Of a DNA stretch of 5,710 bases, positions 1 to 5,710 are shown piece after piece. The position numbers and the translations under genes were made by a program. A model generated the notes under the pieces. It had not been told where the DNA came from. It worked only from the letters and a program-made list of their open reading frames with translations, and searched no databases. Position 1 is the stretch's first letter, and every line of letters starts with the position of its first letter. This DNA comes from an uncultured Oscillospiraceae bacterium (GTDB taxonomy: Bacteria > Bacillota > Clostridia > Oscillospirales > Acutalibacteraceae), in contig USMJ01000092.1 in NCBI GenBank assembly GCA_900555805.1, forward strand, positions 1 to 5,710, given 5' to 3'.

Positions 1-832
1 CGAATTGATAAAGTCGTCCATCGGGAAGATAATCAACCCCGACGAAATCAACTTCAGCGTACCGACTGTTATAGTTCTCGTCATGTCGATTCTCGGCAAA
101 CTCTGGCTCGCTTTCTTCAATAGGAAGCTCGGAAAGGCGATAAATTCGCCGGCCATGACCGCCGTTGTGACCGACAGCCTCGGCGATATCTGCGCCACGG
201 GCGCCTCGCTTCTGTCGATCGTCGTCGCCAAGCTGTTCTCTGTTAATATCGACGGATATGTCGGTGTTGTCGTCGCTTTGCTTGTGTTGTACGCAGGATA
301 TGGGATCTTGAAGGACACTATAAGCCCCATTTTGGGTGAGCCGCCGAGCAAGGAGATTGTCAATGAACTCGTCGGGCTCGTGACAAGTTTCGAGGGCATC
401 AAGGGAATACACGACCTCGTTTTGCATAACTACGGCGCGAACGCGATATTCGGCTCGGTTCATGTTGAGGTCAGAAGCGACGCCGATTTTGTCGCCACTC
501 ACGATATGCTTGACCTTATCGAACACCTTGCGCTCGAGAAATTTAACATTCATCTCGTCATACACCCCGATCCGCTCGTGTTTGACGACGACAGAATAAA
601 CGCGCTTCACGCCATGGTTAACAAAATTATAAAAGAGATCGACCCGAATCTGACCATACACGACTTCAGGGTCGTCGACGGTCCGACGCATACAAACTTG
701 ATTTTCGACCTTGTCAGACCATACGGATTCAAAATGAGCGACAAGGAACTTGAAAATACAGTGAAATCGAAAATAAAGGCTGAGAAAGATAACTGTTTCG
801 TCGTTATGACAGTTGAAAGCGACTATATTTAG
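1..832 (+). CDS. CDF-family cation efflux transporter, C-terminal part (5' end outside window)
   Basis: This is the C-terminal part of a cation diffusion facilitator, a membrane antiporter that exports divalent metals. The frame is open to the left edge (first whole codon at 2-4). The TTG at 5 is not taken as the start, because the fragment begins after the first transmembrane helices. Counting from that TTG codon, hydrophobic helices lie at about residues 17-38, 50-79 and 84-104, matching TM4-TM6. The TM5-like helix carries D57-SLG-D61 (DxxxD). In this family HxxxD at that place is typical of Zn/Cd exporters and DxxxD is found in Mn/Fe-type members, so manganese or iron is a reasonable guess. 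A cytoplasmic ferredoxin-like dimerisation domain follows (about 112-190, with GIHDLVLHNYG and HVEV), then a further domain of about 85 residues that resembles it (about 195-275, with TIHDFRVVDG). No clear intrinsic terminator follows the stop. The family is confident; the metal is inferred. Confidence 0.9.
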   Translation, partial: ELIKSSIGKIINPDEINFSVPTVIVLVMSILGKLWLAFFNRKLGKAINSPAMTAVVTDSLGDICATGASLLSIVVAKLFSVNIDGYVGVVVALLVLYAGYGILKDTISPILGEPPSKEIVNELVGLVTSFEGIKGIHDLVLHNYGANAIFGSVHVEVRSDADFVATHDMLDLIEHLALEKFNIHLVIHPDPLVFDDDRINALHAMVNKIIKEIDPNLTIHDFRVVDGPTHTNLIFDLVRPYGFKMSDKELENTVKSKIKAEKDNCFVVMTVESDYI

Positions 833-918
833 TATTTCAACGAAACTTTTTGTTAAAAGTACACAAATTACGGGCAGGTTTTGATTGTAAATTTTAAGCG
901 GAAAAATCTGTAATTTGC

Positions 919-946
919 TTGAAAACGCAGGAAAATATAGTACAAT
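919..946 (+). promoter_or_regulatory. Putative sigma-A-type promoter for prs
   Basis: TTGAAA at 919-924 and TACAAT at 941-946 are separated by 16 bases in an AT-rich stretch. The start codon of the pyrophosphokinase gene lies 40 bases downstream, which leaves a short 5' leader. It is the only good hexamer pair in the 154-base gap between the transporter stop and this gene. The rest of that gap (833-918) shows no gene and no convincing hairpin. Confidence 0.6.
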
Positions 947-986
947 ATAAATGCAATAACTTTAATAAAATAACGGAGGATCGCAA

Positions 987-2147
987 ATGGCTGATGAAAA
1001 AAATATGTTCAATTCTATCCCCTACGGAAGACTCGGAGTTATCGCTCTTCCCGGCTGCGAGGAGATAGGTGAAAAGATCGACAAGTATCTTGTAAGCTGG
1101 AGAAAGGAAAGACCCGACAACGCCGCATATGACGGATATGTTAAGGATTCCTACCTCATCAAAACTTCGTTCCCCCGTTTCGGTACAGGTGAAGGAAAGG
1201 GCGTTATCGAGCAGTCGATCAGAGGCTATGACCTGTTCATAATCTGCGACTGTTTCAACTATTCCGTTACGCATAATATGTACGGTATGGATGTTCCGAC
1301 GAGCCCCGACGAGCATTTCACCAACCTCAAGCGCGTCATAGCCGCTTCGGCAGGTAAGGCGCACAGAATAACAGTCATTATGCCCATGCTCTATGAAGGC
1401 AGACAGCATAAGCGTTCCAACCGTGAATCTCTCGACTGCGCTCTGGCATTGCAGGAGCTTGAGAGAATGAATGTCGACAACATAATCACTTTCGACGCTC
1501 ACGATCCGAGAGTTCAGAACGCCGTTCCGCTCTTAGGCTTCGAAAGCGTACAGCCGGCTTATCAGCTTGTCAAGGCTTTGATCAAGAATATACCCGACCT
1601 CAGACTTGACCATGATCACCTTATGTGCGTATCTCCCGATGAGGGCGGTATGGGCAGATGCGTTTATCTCTCAACCGTTCTCGGCATAGAGCTCGGTATG
1701 TTCTATAAGAGAAGAGACTATTCAAGAATAGTCAACGGCAGAAATCCCATCATAGCTCACCAGTTCCTCGGTGACAACGTCGAGGGCAGGGACGTCATAA
1801 TCATCGACGATATGATCTCGAGCGGCGAAAGCATGATCGAGGTCGCCACGAAGCTTAAGGCGTTCAACGCTAAGAGAATATTTATTGCCTGTTCGTTCGG
1901 ACTTTTCTGCAACGGACTTGACGCATTCGACAAAGCTTATGAAGCCGGCATAATCGAGAAGGTTTTCACCACGAACCTTATCTATCAGCCCAAGGAACTC
2001 CTCGAAAGACCGTGGTATGCTTCAATCGAGATGTCGAAGTATATCTCGTACCTTATAGACACTATCAACCATGATATGTCCGTCAGCAAGCTTCTTGATC
2101 CCTCCGAGAAGATCAGAACCTATATCGAGAAGTATGCCTGCAAATAA
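987..2147 (+). CDS. prs: Ribose-phosphate pyrophosphokinase, divergent long form
   Basis: This enzyme makes PRPP from ribose 5-phosphate and ATP in the cytoplasm, the precursor for purines, pyrimidines, histidine, tryptophan and NAD. The start is ATG 987, with GGAGG at 975-979 and a 7-base spacer. The Prs motifs are in order but divergent: RGYDLFII (79-86, cf. RGxDVFxIQ), GRQHKRSNRES (138-148, cf. ARQDRKxxxREP), FDAHDPRVQ (169-177, cf. DLHxxQIQ), SPDEGG (216-221, cf. SPDVGG), the catalytic-loop-like YKRR (240-243), EGRD (266-269), and the PRPP loop IIDDMISSGES (272-282), where the usual DTGG reads SSGE. At 386 residues it is about 70 longer than the common form of about 315. Its own promoter and a terminator frame it as a single-gene unit. 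The fold is certain and the Prs activity very likely; the changed PRPP loop leaves some doubt about substrate or regulation. Confidence 0.88.
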   Translation: MADEKNMFNSIPYGRLGVIALPGCEEIGEKIDKYLVSWRKERPDNAAYDGYVKDSYLIKTSFPRFGTGEGKGVIEQSIRGYDLFIICDCFNYSVTHNMYGMDVPTSPDEHFTNLKRVIAASAGKAHRITVIMPMLYEGRQHKRSNRESLDCALALQELERMNVDNIITFDAHDPRVQNAVPLLGFESVQPAYQLVKALIKNIPDLRLDHDHLMCVSPDEGGMGRCVYLSTVLGIELGMFYKRRDYSRIVNGRNPIIAHQFLGDNVEGRDVIIIDDMISSGESMIEVATKLKAFNAKRIFIACSFGLFCNGLDAFDKAYEAGIIEKVFTTNLIYQPKELLERPWYASIEMSKYISYLIDTINHDMSVSKLLDPSEKIRTYIEKYACK

Positions 2148-2169
2148 TCTATAATATTAAAACCATTTA

Positions 2170-2208
2170 TCCGGCAGCGGACGCAAGCATCTGTTGCCGG
2201 ACTTTTTT
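2170..2208 (+). terminator. Rho-independent terminator after prs
   Basis: A 12-pair stem (2170-2181 with 2190-2201, two G-U pairs, outer half TCCGGCA/TGCCGGA) closes an 8-base loop and is followed one base later by six T residues (2203-2208). It lies 22 bases after the prs stop and separates prs from the T-box operon. Between it and the next promoter (2209-2301) I see no gene, only AT-rich sequence. Confidence 0.9.
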
Positions 2209-2301
2209 ATCAGCCTTTCGGCTTTGTCTTTTGTGTCAATCAAGACTTACTTGAAATAACGATATATTCCGTTGCGTTATGCATACATTACAAAATGGAA
2301 G

Positions 2302-2330
2302 TTTACTTTTGGCGAAAAGAGGTCTATAAT
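2302..2330 (+). promoter_or_regulatory. Sigma-A-type promoter of the T-box operon
   Basis: TTTACT (2302-2307) and a perfect TATAAT (2325-2330) are spaced by 17 bases. Transcription would begin at about 2337, a few bases before the first strand of T-box Stem I, so promoter and riboswitch predictions agree with each other. Confidence 0.8.
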
Positions 2331-2336
2331 GTCGGC

Positions 2337-2618
2337 AATATAAGAAATGCGATGAAGATATTAAGCTTTTTCCGTCCTTTTTTCAGAGAGTCGGCGGCAG
2401 GTGCGAGCCGATAAAAGAAAGATAAAGCTGTCTCGTATCCGAGCACGGCTCCCTAACCGTTTTTGACTGCATAAGGAGCTGCGGCAAGCACCGTTATCAA
2501 GGCTTAGGATTTGTTTGAATCCGAAAAGAGTGGCTGCAAAGCAGCAATGTGGGTGGTACCACGGTAACATAGTTTATCGTCCCTGAAGCACTTAGGTGTT
2601 TCAGGGATTTTTATTTTT
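2337..2618 (+). promoter_or_regulatory. T-box riboswitch leader, predicted tRNA-Leu (CUC specifier)
   Basis: T-box leaders bind a specific tRNA and let transcription continue when it is uncharged. Stem I, folded by eye: basal TGC/GCA (2348-2350/2443-2445), a K-turn-like GATGA (2351-2355) opposite CGAG (2440-2443), lower helix GATA/TATC (2357-2360/2436-2439), upper helix AGCTTT/AAAGCT (2364-2369/2424-2429), and the conserved AGAGAG (2385-2390) with a TCGGC/GCCGA hairpin. The 3' side of the specifier loop is GTCTCG (2430-2435), so the codon just before the conserved purine is CTC (2432-2434), leucine. CCGTTATC (2491-2498) resembles the Stem IIA/B motif, and GCTGC-AAA-GCAGC (2533-2545) sits where Stem III is expected. 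The T-box proper has bulge TGGTACC (2554-2560) between GGG/CCC (2551-2553/2581-2583) and ACG/CGT (2561-2563/2578-2580). TGGT would pair with an ACCA tRNA end, which fits tRNA-Leu. T-box identity is near certain; the specifier is a manual fold. Confidence 0.93.
2580..2618 (+). terminator. Regulated T-box terminator hairpin
   Basis: A 12-pair stem (2580-2591 with 2596-2607, one G-U pair) with a 4-base loop is followed by T5-A-T5. Its 5' strand begins with the TCCC that also closes the antiterminator with the T-box GGG, so the two structures exclude each other. This is the off state when tRNA-Leu is charged. The AAAGGAG ribosome binding site of the next gene starts just after it, at 2621. Confidence 0.92.
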
Positions 2619-2634
2619 ATAAAGGAGCGTCATC

Positions 2635-4050
2635 ATGAGAAAAATTAAAATTTCAGACATCACAATCAGAGAATGTTCGGTCTCGGCGGAGCATACGCTG
2701 AGCTTCAGAGAGAAAATCGAGACGGCCAAGCTGCTCGACAGACTTAACTGCGACAGTATAGAAATGCCGGAAATCAAGAACACGGCAACAGATACGCTGC
2801 TTATAAAAACGATTGCGTCACTAATGAAGAACAGCGAGGTCTGCGTTCCCGTCGGGTATGATATAGAGGGCGTTGAAACGGCGTGGAACAGCGTCAAGGA
2901 CGCTAAAAAAGCGTCGCTCAAGGTCAGTGTTCCGGTTTCGGCGGTTCAGATGGAATATAAGTGCGGCAAGAAACCGAACGCAGTCATGCAGATGATAACC
3001 GAGCTTGTCACAGAGTGTAAGAAGCACACCGACAACATAGAGTTTTCGGCGGAGGACGCTGTCAGAGCGGAGAAAGACTTTTTGTACGCCGCAATTTCAG
3101 CCGCAATAAAGTCGGGAGCTTCGAGAGTCAATCTCTGCGACAGCGAGGGAACGCTCTTGCCGTCTGAGACAGCGAAGTTTTTCAACGATGTGTTCGGGAA
3201 TATTCCCGAAATGTCAACAATTACGGTTTCGGCGGAAATATCAGATAAGTTAAATGTTTCGACCGCCGACGCTCTTTCAGCCGTCACGGCAGGAGTAGGA
3301 CAGATAAAAACTGTTGCCGCCGATTTCGGATATCCGAACATATGCAATATTATGCATATAATCGATAACAGGGGAGACTCACTGGGCGTTTCATGCGATA
3401 TATTCACAACGGAGCTTTCAAGAGTCTCCGGTCAGATAAGCCGCATAGTCAATTCGACAAAGAGCGAGACAACGCCGTTTGAGAATGCGGTCGGCGATTC
3501 GGACGGTTCTCTCACTCTTGACAAAAACGACGATATAGGCGCCGTCATAAACGCCGTTAAAAAGATAGGCTACGATCTTTCCGCCGAAGACAATGCCGGT
3601 GTGTATGAGGCTTTCAAGCGTGTGGCGCAGAAAAAGGACTTCGTCGGAACAAAAGAGCTCGAAGCCATTGTCGCTTCCTCGGCTTTACAGGTTCCGCCGA
3701 CATATAAGATCGTCAGCTATGTTATTAACAGCGGAAATGTTATAACCGCAACGGCGAATATTGCTTTGACAAAAAACGACGCTCCGATAAGCGGGGTCAG
3801 CGTCGGAGACGGCCCGATAGACGCCGCATTTCTCGCTATTGAAAAGATAATAGGACATCACTATGAGCTTGACGACTTCCAGATAAGAGCCGTCACCGAG
3901 GGTACGGAAGCTATGGGTTCGGCGCTCGTCAAGCTGCGTTCCTCAAGCGGAAAGCTTTATTCTGGCACGGGTATTTCAACCGATGTCATCGGCGCCAGCA
4001 TAAGAGCTTATGTCAGCGCACTGAACAAGATAGCATATGAGGAGGAATAA
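2635..4050 (+). CDS. 2-isopropylmalate synthase-like protein with degenerate active site and intact LeuA regulatory domain
   Basis: Classical LeuA condenses 2-ketoisovalerate and acetyl-CoA in the first committed step to leucine and is inhibited by leucine. This 471-residue protein follows that architecture: an HMGL-like TIM barrel (about 5-255), a linker subdomain, and a C-terminal LeuA allosteric domain (about 351-471, with GPIDAAFLAI at 393-402 and GTGISTDVIGAS at 444-455). Barrel landmarks such as MEYK (106-109), EFSAEDAVR (136-144) and CDSEGT (168-173) place it with isopropylmalate synthases. The active site is changed: DTTLRDGEQ reads DITIRECSV (8-16, Arg12 kept, Asp to Glu13), the metal-binding HxHND reads E201-I-S-D-K, GERAGN reads GYPNIC (232-237), and the linker HExGIHQDG has become GDSDG (287-291). 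The frame is intact. Start ATG 2635 has AAAGGAG with a 7-base spacer. It is first in the operon, under leucine T-box control. It may be a pseudoenzyme or leucine sensor, or catalyse another condensation; genuine IPM synthase activity looks unlikely. Confidence 0.85.
   Translation: MRKIKISDITIRECSVSAEHTLSFREKIETAKLLDRLNCDSIEMPEIKNTATDTLLIKTIASLMKNSEVCVPVGYDIEGVETAWNSVKDAKKASLKVSVPVSAVQMEYKCGKKPNAVMQMITELVTECKKHTDNIEFSAEDAVRAEKDFLYAAISAAIKSGASRVNLCDSEGTLLPSETAKFFNDVFGNIPEMSTITVSAEISDKLNVSTADALSAVTAGVGQIKTVAADFGYPNICNIMHIIDNRGDSLGVSCDIFTTELSRVSGQISRIVNSTKSETTPFENAVGDSDGSLTLDKNDDIGAVINAVKKIGYDLSAEDNAGVYEAFKRVAQKKDFVGTKELEAIVASSALQVPPTYKIVSYVINSGNVITATANIALTKNDAPISGVSVGDGPIDAAFLAIEKIIGHHYELDDFQIRAVTEGTEAMGSALVKLRSSSGKLYSGTGISTDVIGASIRAYVSALNKIAYEEE
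4041..4045 (+). promoter_or_regulatory. Ribosome binding site that fixes the TTG start at 4054
   Basis: GGAGG lies within the last codons of the LeuA-like gene, 8 bases before TTG 4054. The upstream gene stops at 4048-4050. No ATG in the right frame follows until 4204 (50 codons in), and starting there would remove the first strand of the TIM barrel. The TTG start, spaced three bases from the previous stop, suggests translational coupling. Confidence 0.8.
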
Positions 4051-4053
4051 AAA

Positions 4054-5710
4054 TTGAAATTAGCGTTTTCAACCAAATTCCATAAGAATAAGAGCTTTGC
4101 CGATTTTCTGAAGCTCGCCGACGAGCTGAAATACGGCGCAGTGGAAATTCATGATGTACAGGCGAAATGCTTCGGCGATAAAAATTCGCCGTTCAACCCT
4201 GATATGGCGGCGAGAACCAAGAGGACACTCATAAACGCATCAAAGTCAATAGTCTGTATAGATTCCTGCTGTGATATCGCTGACAGAAACTCCGAGACTG
4301 AAAACCGCAGAAGGCTCGAAACGGCAATCAGCGTTGCAAATAACATAAATGTCGGGTATGTGAAAGTGAGTGCTTCCGAAAACTGCGAGACAGATTTTGA
4401 ATATGTCACGGAATTTACAGAGGACATATTGAAGCTCTGCGAAGAGAAAAATGTCGTTCTGCTTATCGAAACCTCAGGAATGTTCAGTGACACCGATAAG
4501 CTCTGCGATCTGCTCAACTTTTTTGCAAGCGACTTTATAGGAGCGGACTGGAATATGTATGAGACATATTTTAAAAGCGGCGAGGATGCGGAACACACGA
4601 TTAAAAATCTGGGAGCATATGTTAAGCTTGTCCATATAACCGACGCCGAGAAATACGGCGAAAGAACGCTGATAGGCGACGGTAAAATTCCGTTCAAAGA
4701 CATGATGAACGCATTGCGCTCGATAAACTATGACGGCTATATAAGCGTCGAATGGGATCCGTTATGGATAGACGGCGTGGATGATCTTGAAGTCATACTC
4801 ACTCATTTTGAAAGCTATATGGAGGCATATGACACCGAGAGAAAAAGCAGAAAATACTACTACAATAAAACTCACACGGGAAAGTTTGTCTGGAAAAAGG
4901 AGGAACTGATCGAAAAGACCTTTTCACAGGTGCTTGACACCATGGTTGAAGAATTTCCGGATCAGCTCGCTTTCAAATATACCACACTTGATTATACGAG
5001 AACCTACTCGCAGTTCAGAGATGATGTTGATACTTTTGCAAGGTCGCTTATCGTCATGGGCGTCAAGGCCGGAACCCATGTTGCGATGTGGGCGACGAAC
5101 ATACCTCAGTGGTACATAGCGTTTTGGGCGGCGACAAAAATAGGAGCTGTTTTGGTTACCGTGAACACGGCGTATAAAATTCATGAGGCGGAATACCTGC
5201 TCAGACAGTCCGATACCCATACGCTTATTATGATAAAGGGCTACCGTGATTCGCATTATGACGAGATAATGGCGGAGCTTTGCCCCGAGCTTGAACGAAC
5301 AAGATCCGGCGATAAGCTCCATGCCAAGAGACTGCCGTTTTTGAGAAACATTATAACCGTCGGTTTCAGCCACAGCGGCTGCATGACATGGGAGCAGGCA
5401 ATAGAAAAATCCTCGCAGGTTCCCGTTGAGGAGGTCTGGCGTATGGCGGCGCTCGTCAGAAAAGACGATGTTTGCAATATGCAGTATACCTCGGGTACGA
5501 CAGGATTTCCCAAGGGCGTTATGCTCACGCATTATAATGTCGTCAACAACGGCAAGTGTATAGGCGACAGAATGGATCTTTCCACAGCCGACCGTATGAT
5601 GATACAGGTTCCGATGTTCCACTGCTTCGGAATGGTGCTTGCAATGACCGCCTCGATCACGCACGGCACTACGCTTTGCCCGATCCCGTATTTCTCTCCC
5701 CGCGTTTCGC
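4054..5710 (+). CDS. Fusion: sugar-phosphate isomerase/epimerase (xylose-isomerase-like TIM barrel) + AMP-forming acyl-CoA synthetase, 3' truncated by window
   Basis: One open frame of 552 codons runs from TTG 4054 to the window end without a stop and joins two enzymes. Residues 1 to about 260 form a xylose-isomerase/AP-endonuclease-2-like barrel. Its expected divalent-metal ligands are all present at strand ends: E139 (LLIETSG), D165 (GADWN), H194 (LVHITD) and E233 (SVEWDP), and the family-typical IGDGKIPF precedes the last. A charged linker of about 30 residues follows (about 260-288). From about 288 an acyl-adenylate-forming domain begins, with WATNIPQW and IGAVLVTVN (A2 region), the phosphate loop YTSGTTGFPKG (478-488) and PMFHCFGMVL (520-529). 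These resemble the medium-chain/FadD-like acyl-CoA synthetases. The rest (A5-A10, catalytic lysine) lies beyond the window, so full length should be about 800-850 residues. It probably isomerises or epimerises a hydroxy/keto compound and activates a carboxylic acid to its CoA thioester. The substrates are unknown, and whether the two act in one pathway is inference. It is co-transcribed with the LeuA-like gene. Confidence 0.9.
   Translation, partial: MKLAFSTKFHKNKSFADFLKLADELKYGAVEIHDVQAKCFGDKNSPFNPDMAARTKRTLINASKSIVCIDSCCDIADRNSETENRRRLETAISVANNINVGYVKVSASENCETDFEYVTEFTEDILKLCEEKNVVLLIETSGMFSDTDKLCDLLNFFASDFIGADWNMYETYFKSGEDAEHTIKNLGAYVKLVHITDAEKYGERTLIGDGKIPFKDMMNALRSINYDGYISVEWDPLWIDGVDDLEVILTHFESYMEAYDTERKSRKYYYNKTHTGKFVWKKEELIEKTFSQVLDTMVEEFPDQLAFKYTTLDYTRTYSQFRDDVDTFARSLIVMGVKAGTHVAMWATNIPQWYIAFWAATKIGAVLVTVNTAYKIHEAEYLLRQSDTHTLIMIKGYRDSHYDEIMAELCPELERTRSGDKLHAKRLPFLRNIITVGFSHSGCMTWEQAIEKSSQVPVEEVWRMAALVRKDDVCNMQYTSGTTGFPKGVMLTHYNVVNNGKCIGDRMDLSTADRMMIQVPMFHCFGMVLAMTASITHGTTLCPIPYFSPRVS

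Noticed and set aside
5..7. TTG as the true start of the transporter gene
   Set aside because: The reading frame is open to the window edge and the fragment lacks the first three transmembrane helices of the CDF family, so the gene starts upstream of the window.
833..918. Terminator or small gene after the transporter
   Set aside because: Only weak AAC/GTT pairings and AT-rich sequence are present, with no stable stem plus T-run and no open frame with a ribosome binding site.
894..1502. Long minus-strand open frame opposite prs
   Set aside because: It lies largely antisense to clear Prs motifs, has no recognisable protein features and no ribosome binding site; it is a shadow of codon bias.
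2212..2223. Small AGCC-TTTC-GGCT hairpin after the prs terminator, as a second terminator
   Set aside because: The stem is only four pairs and the following T-run is interrupted; the strong hairpin at 2170-2208 already explains termination.
2361..2570. Short minus-strand open frame inside the leader
   Set aside because: The region is fully explained by T-box RNA structure on the plus strand.
4149..4703. Minus-strand open frame opposite the isomerase domain
   Set aside because: The plus strand here encodes the full metal tetrad of the TIM barrel; the antisense product is Ser/Leu-rich with no recognisable domain.
4930..4944. Separate acyl-CoA synthetase gene starting at GTG 4930 or ATG 4942
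   Set aside because: The upstream frame is open with no stop between the domains, and the AAGGAGG at 4897-4903 is 26 or more bases away from these starts, too far for normal initiation.
4924..5664. Minus-strand open frame opposite the acyl-CoA synthetase domain
   Set aside because: The plus strand carries YTSGTTGFPKG and other conserved ligase motifs in frame; the reverse translation looks like no known family.
1..5710. CRISPR array, insertion sequence, tRNA or rRNA gene
   Set aside because: I saw no regularly spaced repeats, transposase motifs, inverted terminal repeats or tRNA-like cloverleaf in the window.

Overview
The window reads as a stretch of chromosome from a low-to-mid-GC Gram-positive bacterium, most likely a clostridial Firmicute and perhaps Oscillospiraceae/Ruminococcaceae-like. 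The basis is strong AGGAGG-type ribosome binding sites, a T-box leader, compact sigma-A-type promoters, frequent AGA arginine codons and an unusually long Prs. The lineage is an inference from style, not from a marker gene. All genes identified lie on the + strand; the long minus-strand open frames are shadows.

Region 1 (1-832) is the 3' part of a cation diffusion facilitator (CDF) metal exporter, cut by the window edge. It has a DxxxD metal site in its TM5-like helix and what looks like a duplicated cytoplasmic domain. Region 2 (833-2208) is a monocistronic unit: promoter, a divergent long ribose-phosphate pyrophosphokinase (prs, 987-2147), and a strong intrinsic terminator.

Region 3 (2302-5710, running off the end) is the interesting part. 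A consensus-like promoter drives a roughly 300-nt T-box riboswitch leader. Folding by eye gives a Stem I whose specifier loop holds CUC (leucine) followed by a purine, a UGGU acceptor-pairing bulge suited to an A73 tRNA, and a clear antiterminator/terminator switch. Downstream is a 471-residue protein that aligns along its length with 2-isopropylmalate synthase (LeuA). It keeps the C-terminal LeuA regulatory domain but has lost nearly all catalytic and metal-binding signatures: the HxH motif, the GERAGN asparagine and the HExGIHQDG motif.

Three bases later, from a TTG start with a good ribosome binding site, begins one uninterrupted reading frame of at least 552 codons. It joins a xylose-isomerase-like TIM-barrel sugar-phosphate isomerase/epimerase domain, with an intact Glu-Asp-His-Glu metal tetrad, to an AMP-forming acyl-CoA synthetase domain that is cut by the window end.

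Taken together, region 3 looks like a leucine-starvation-responsive operon that is not standard leucine biosynthesis: a LeuA-derived protein without LeuA active-site residues, next to a two-domain isomerase/acyl-activating enzyme. I do not recognise this as a described pathway. The substrate, the product and any further downstream genes cannot be read from this window.
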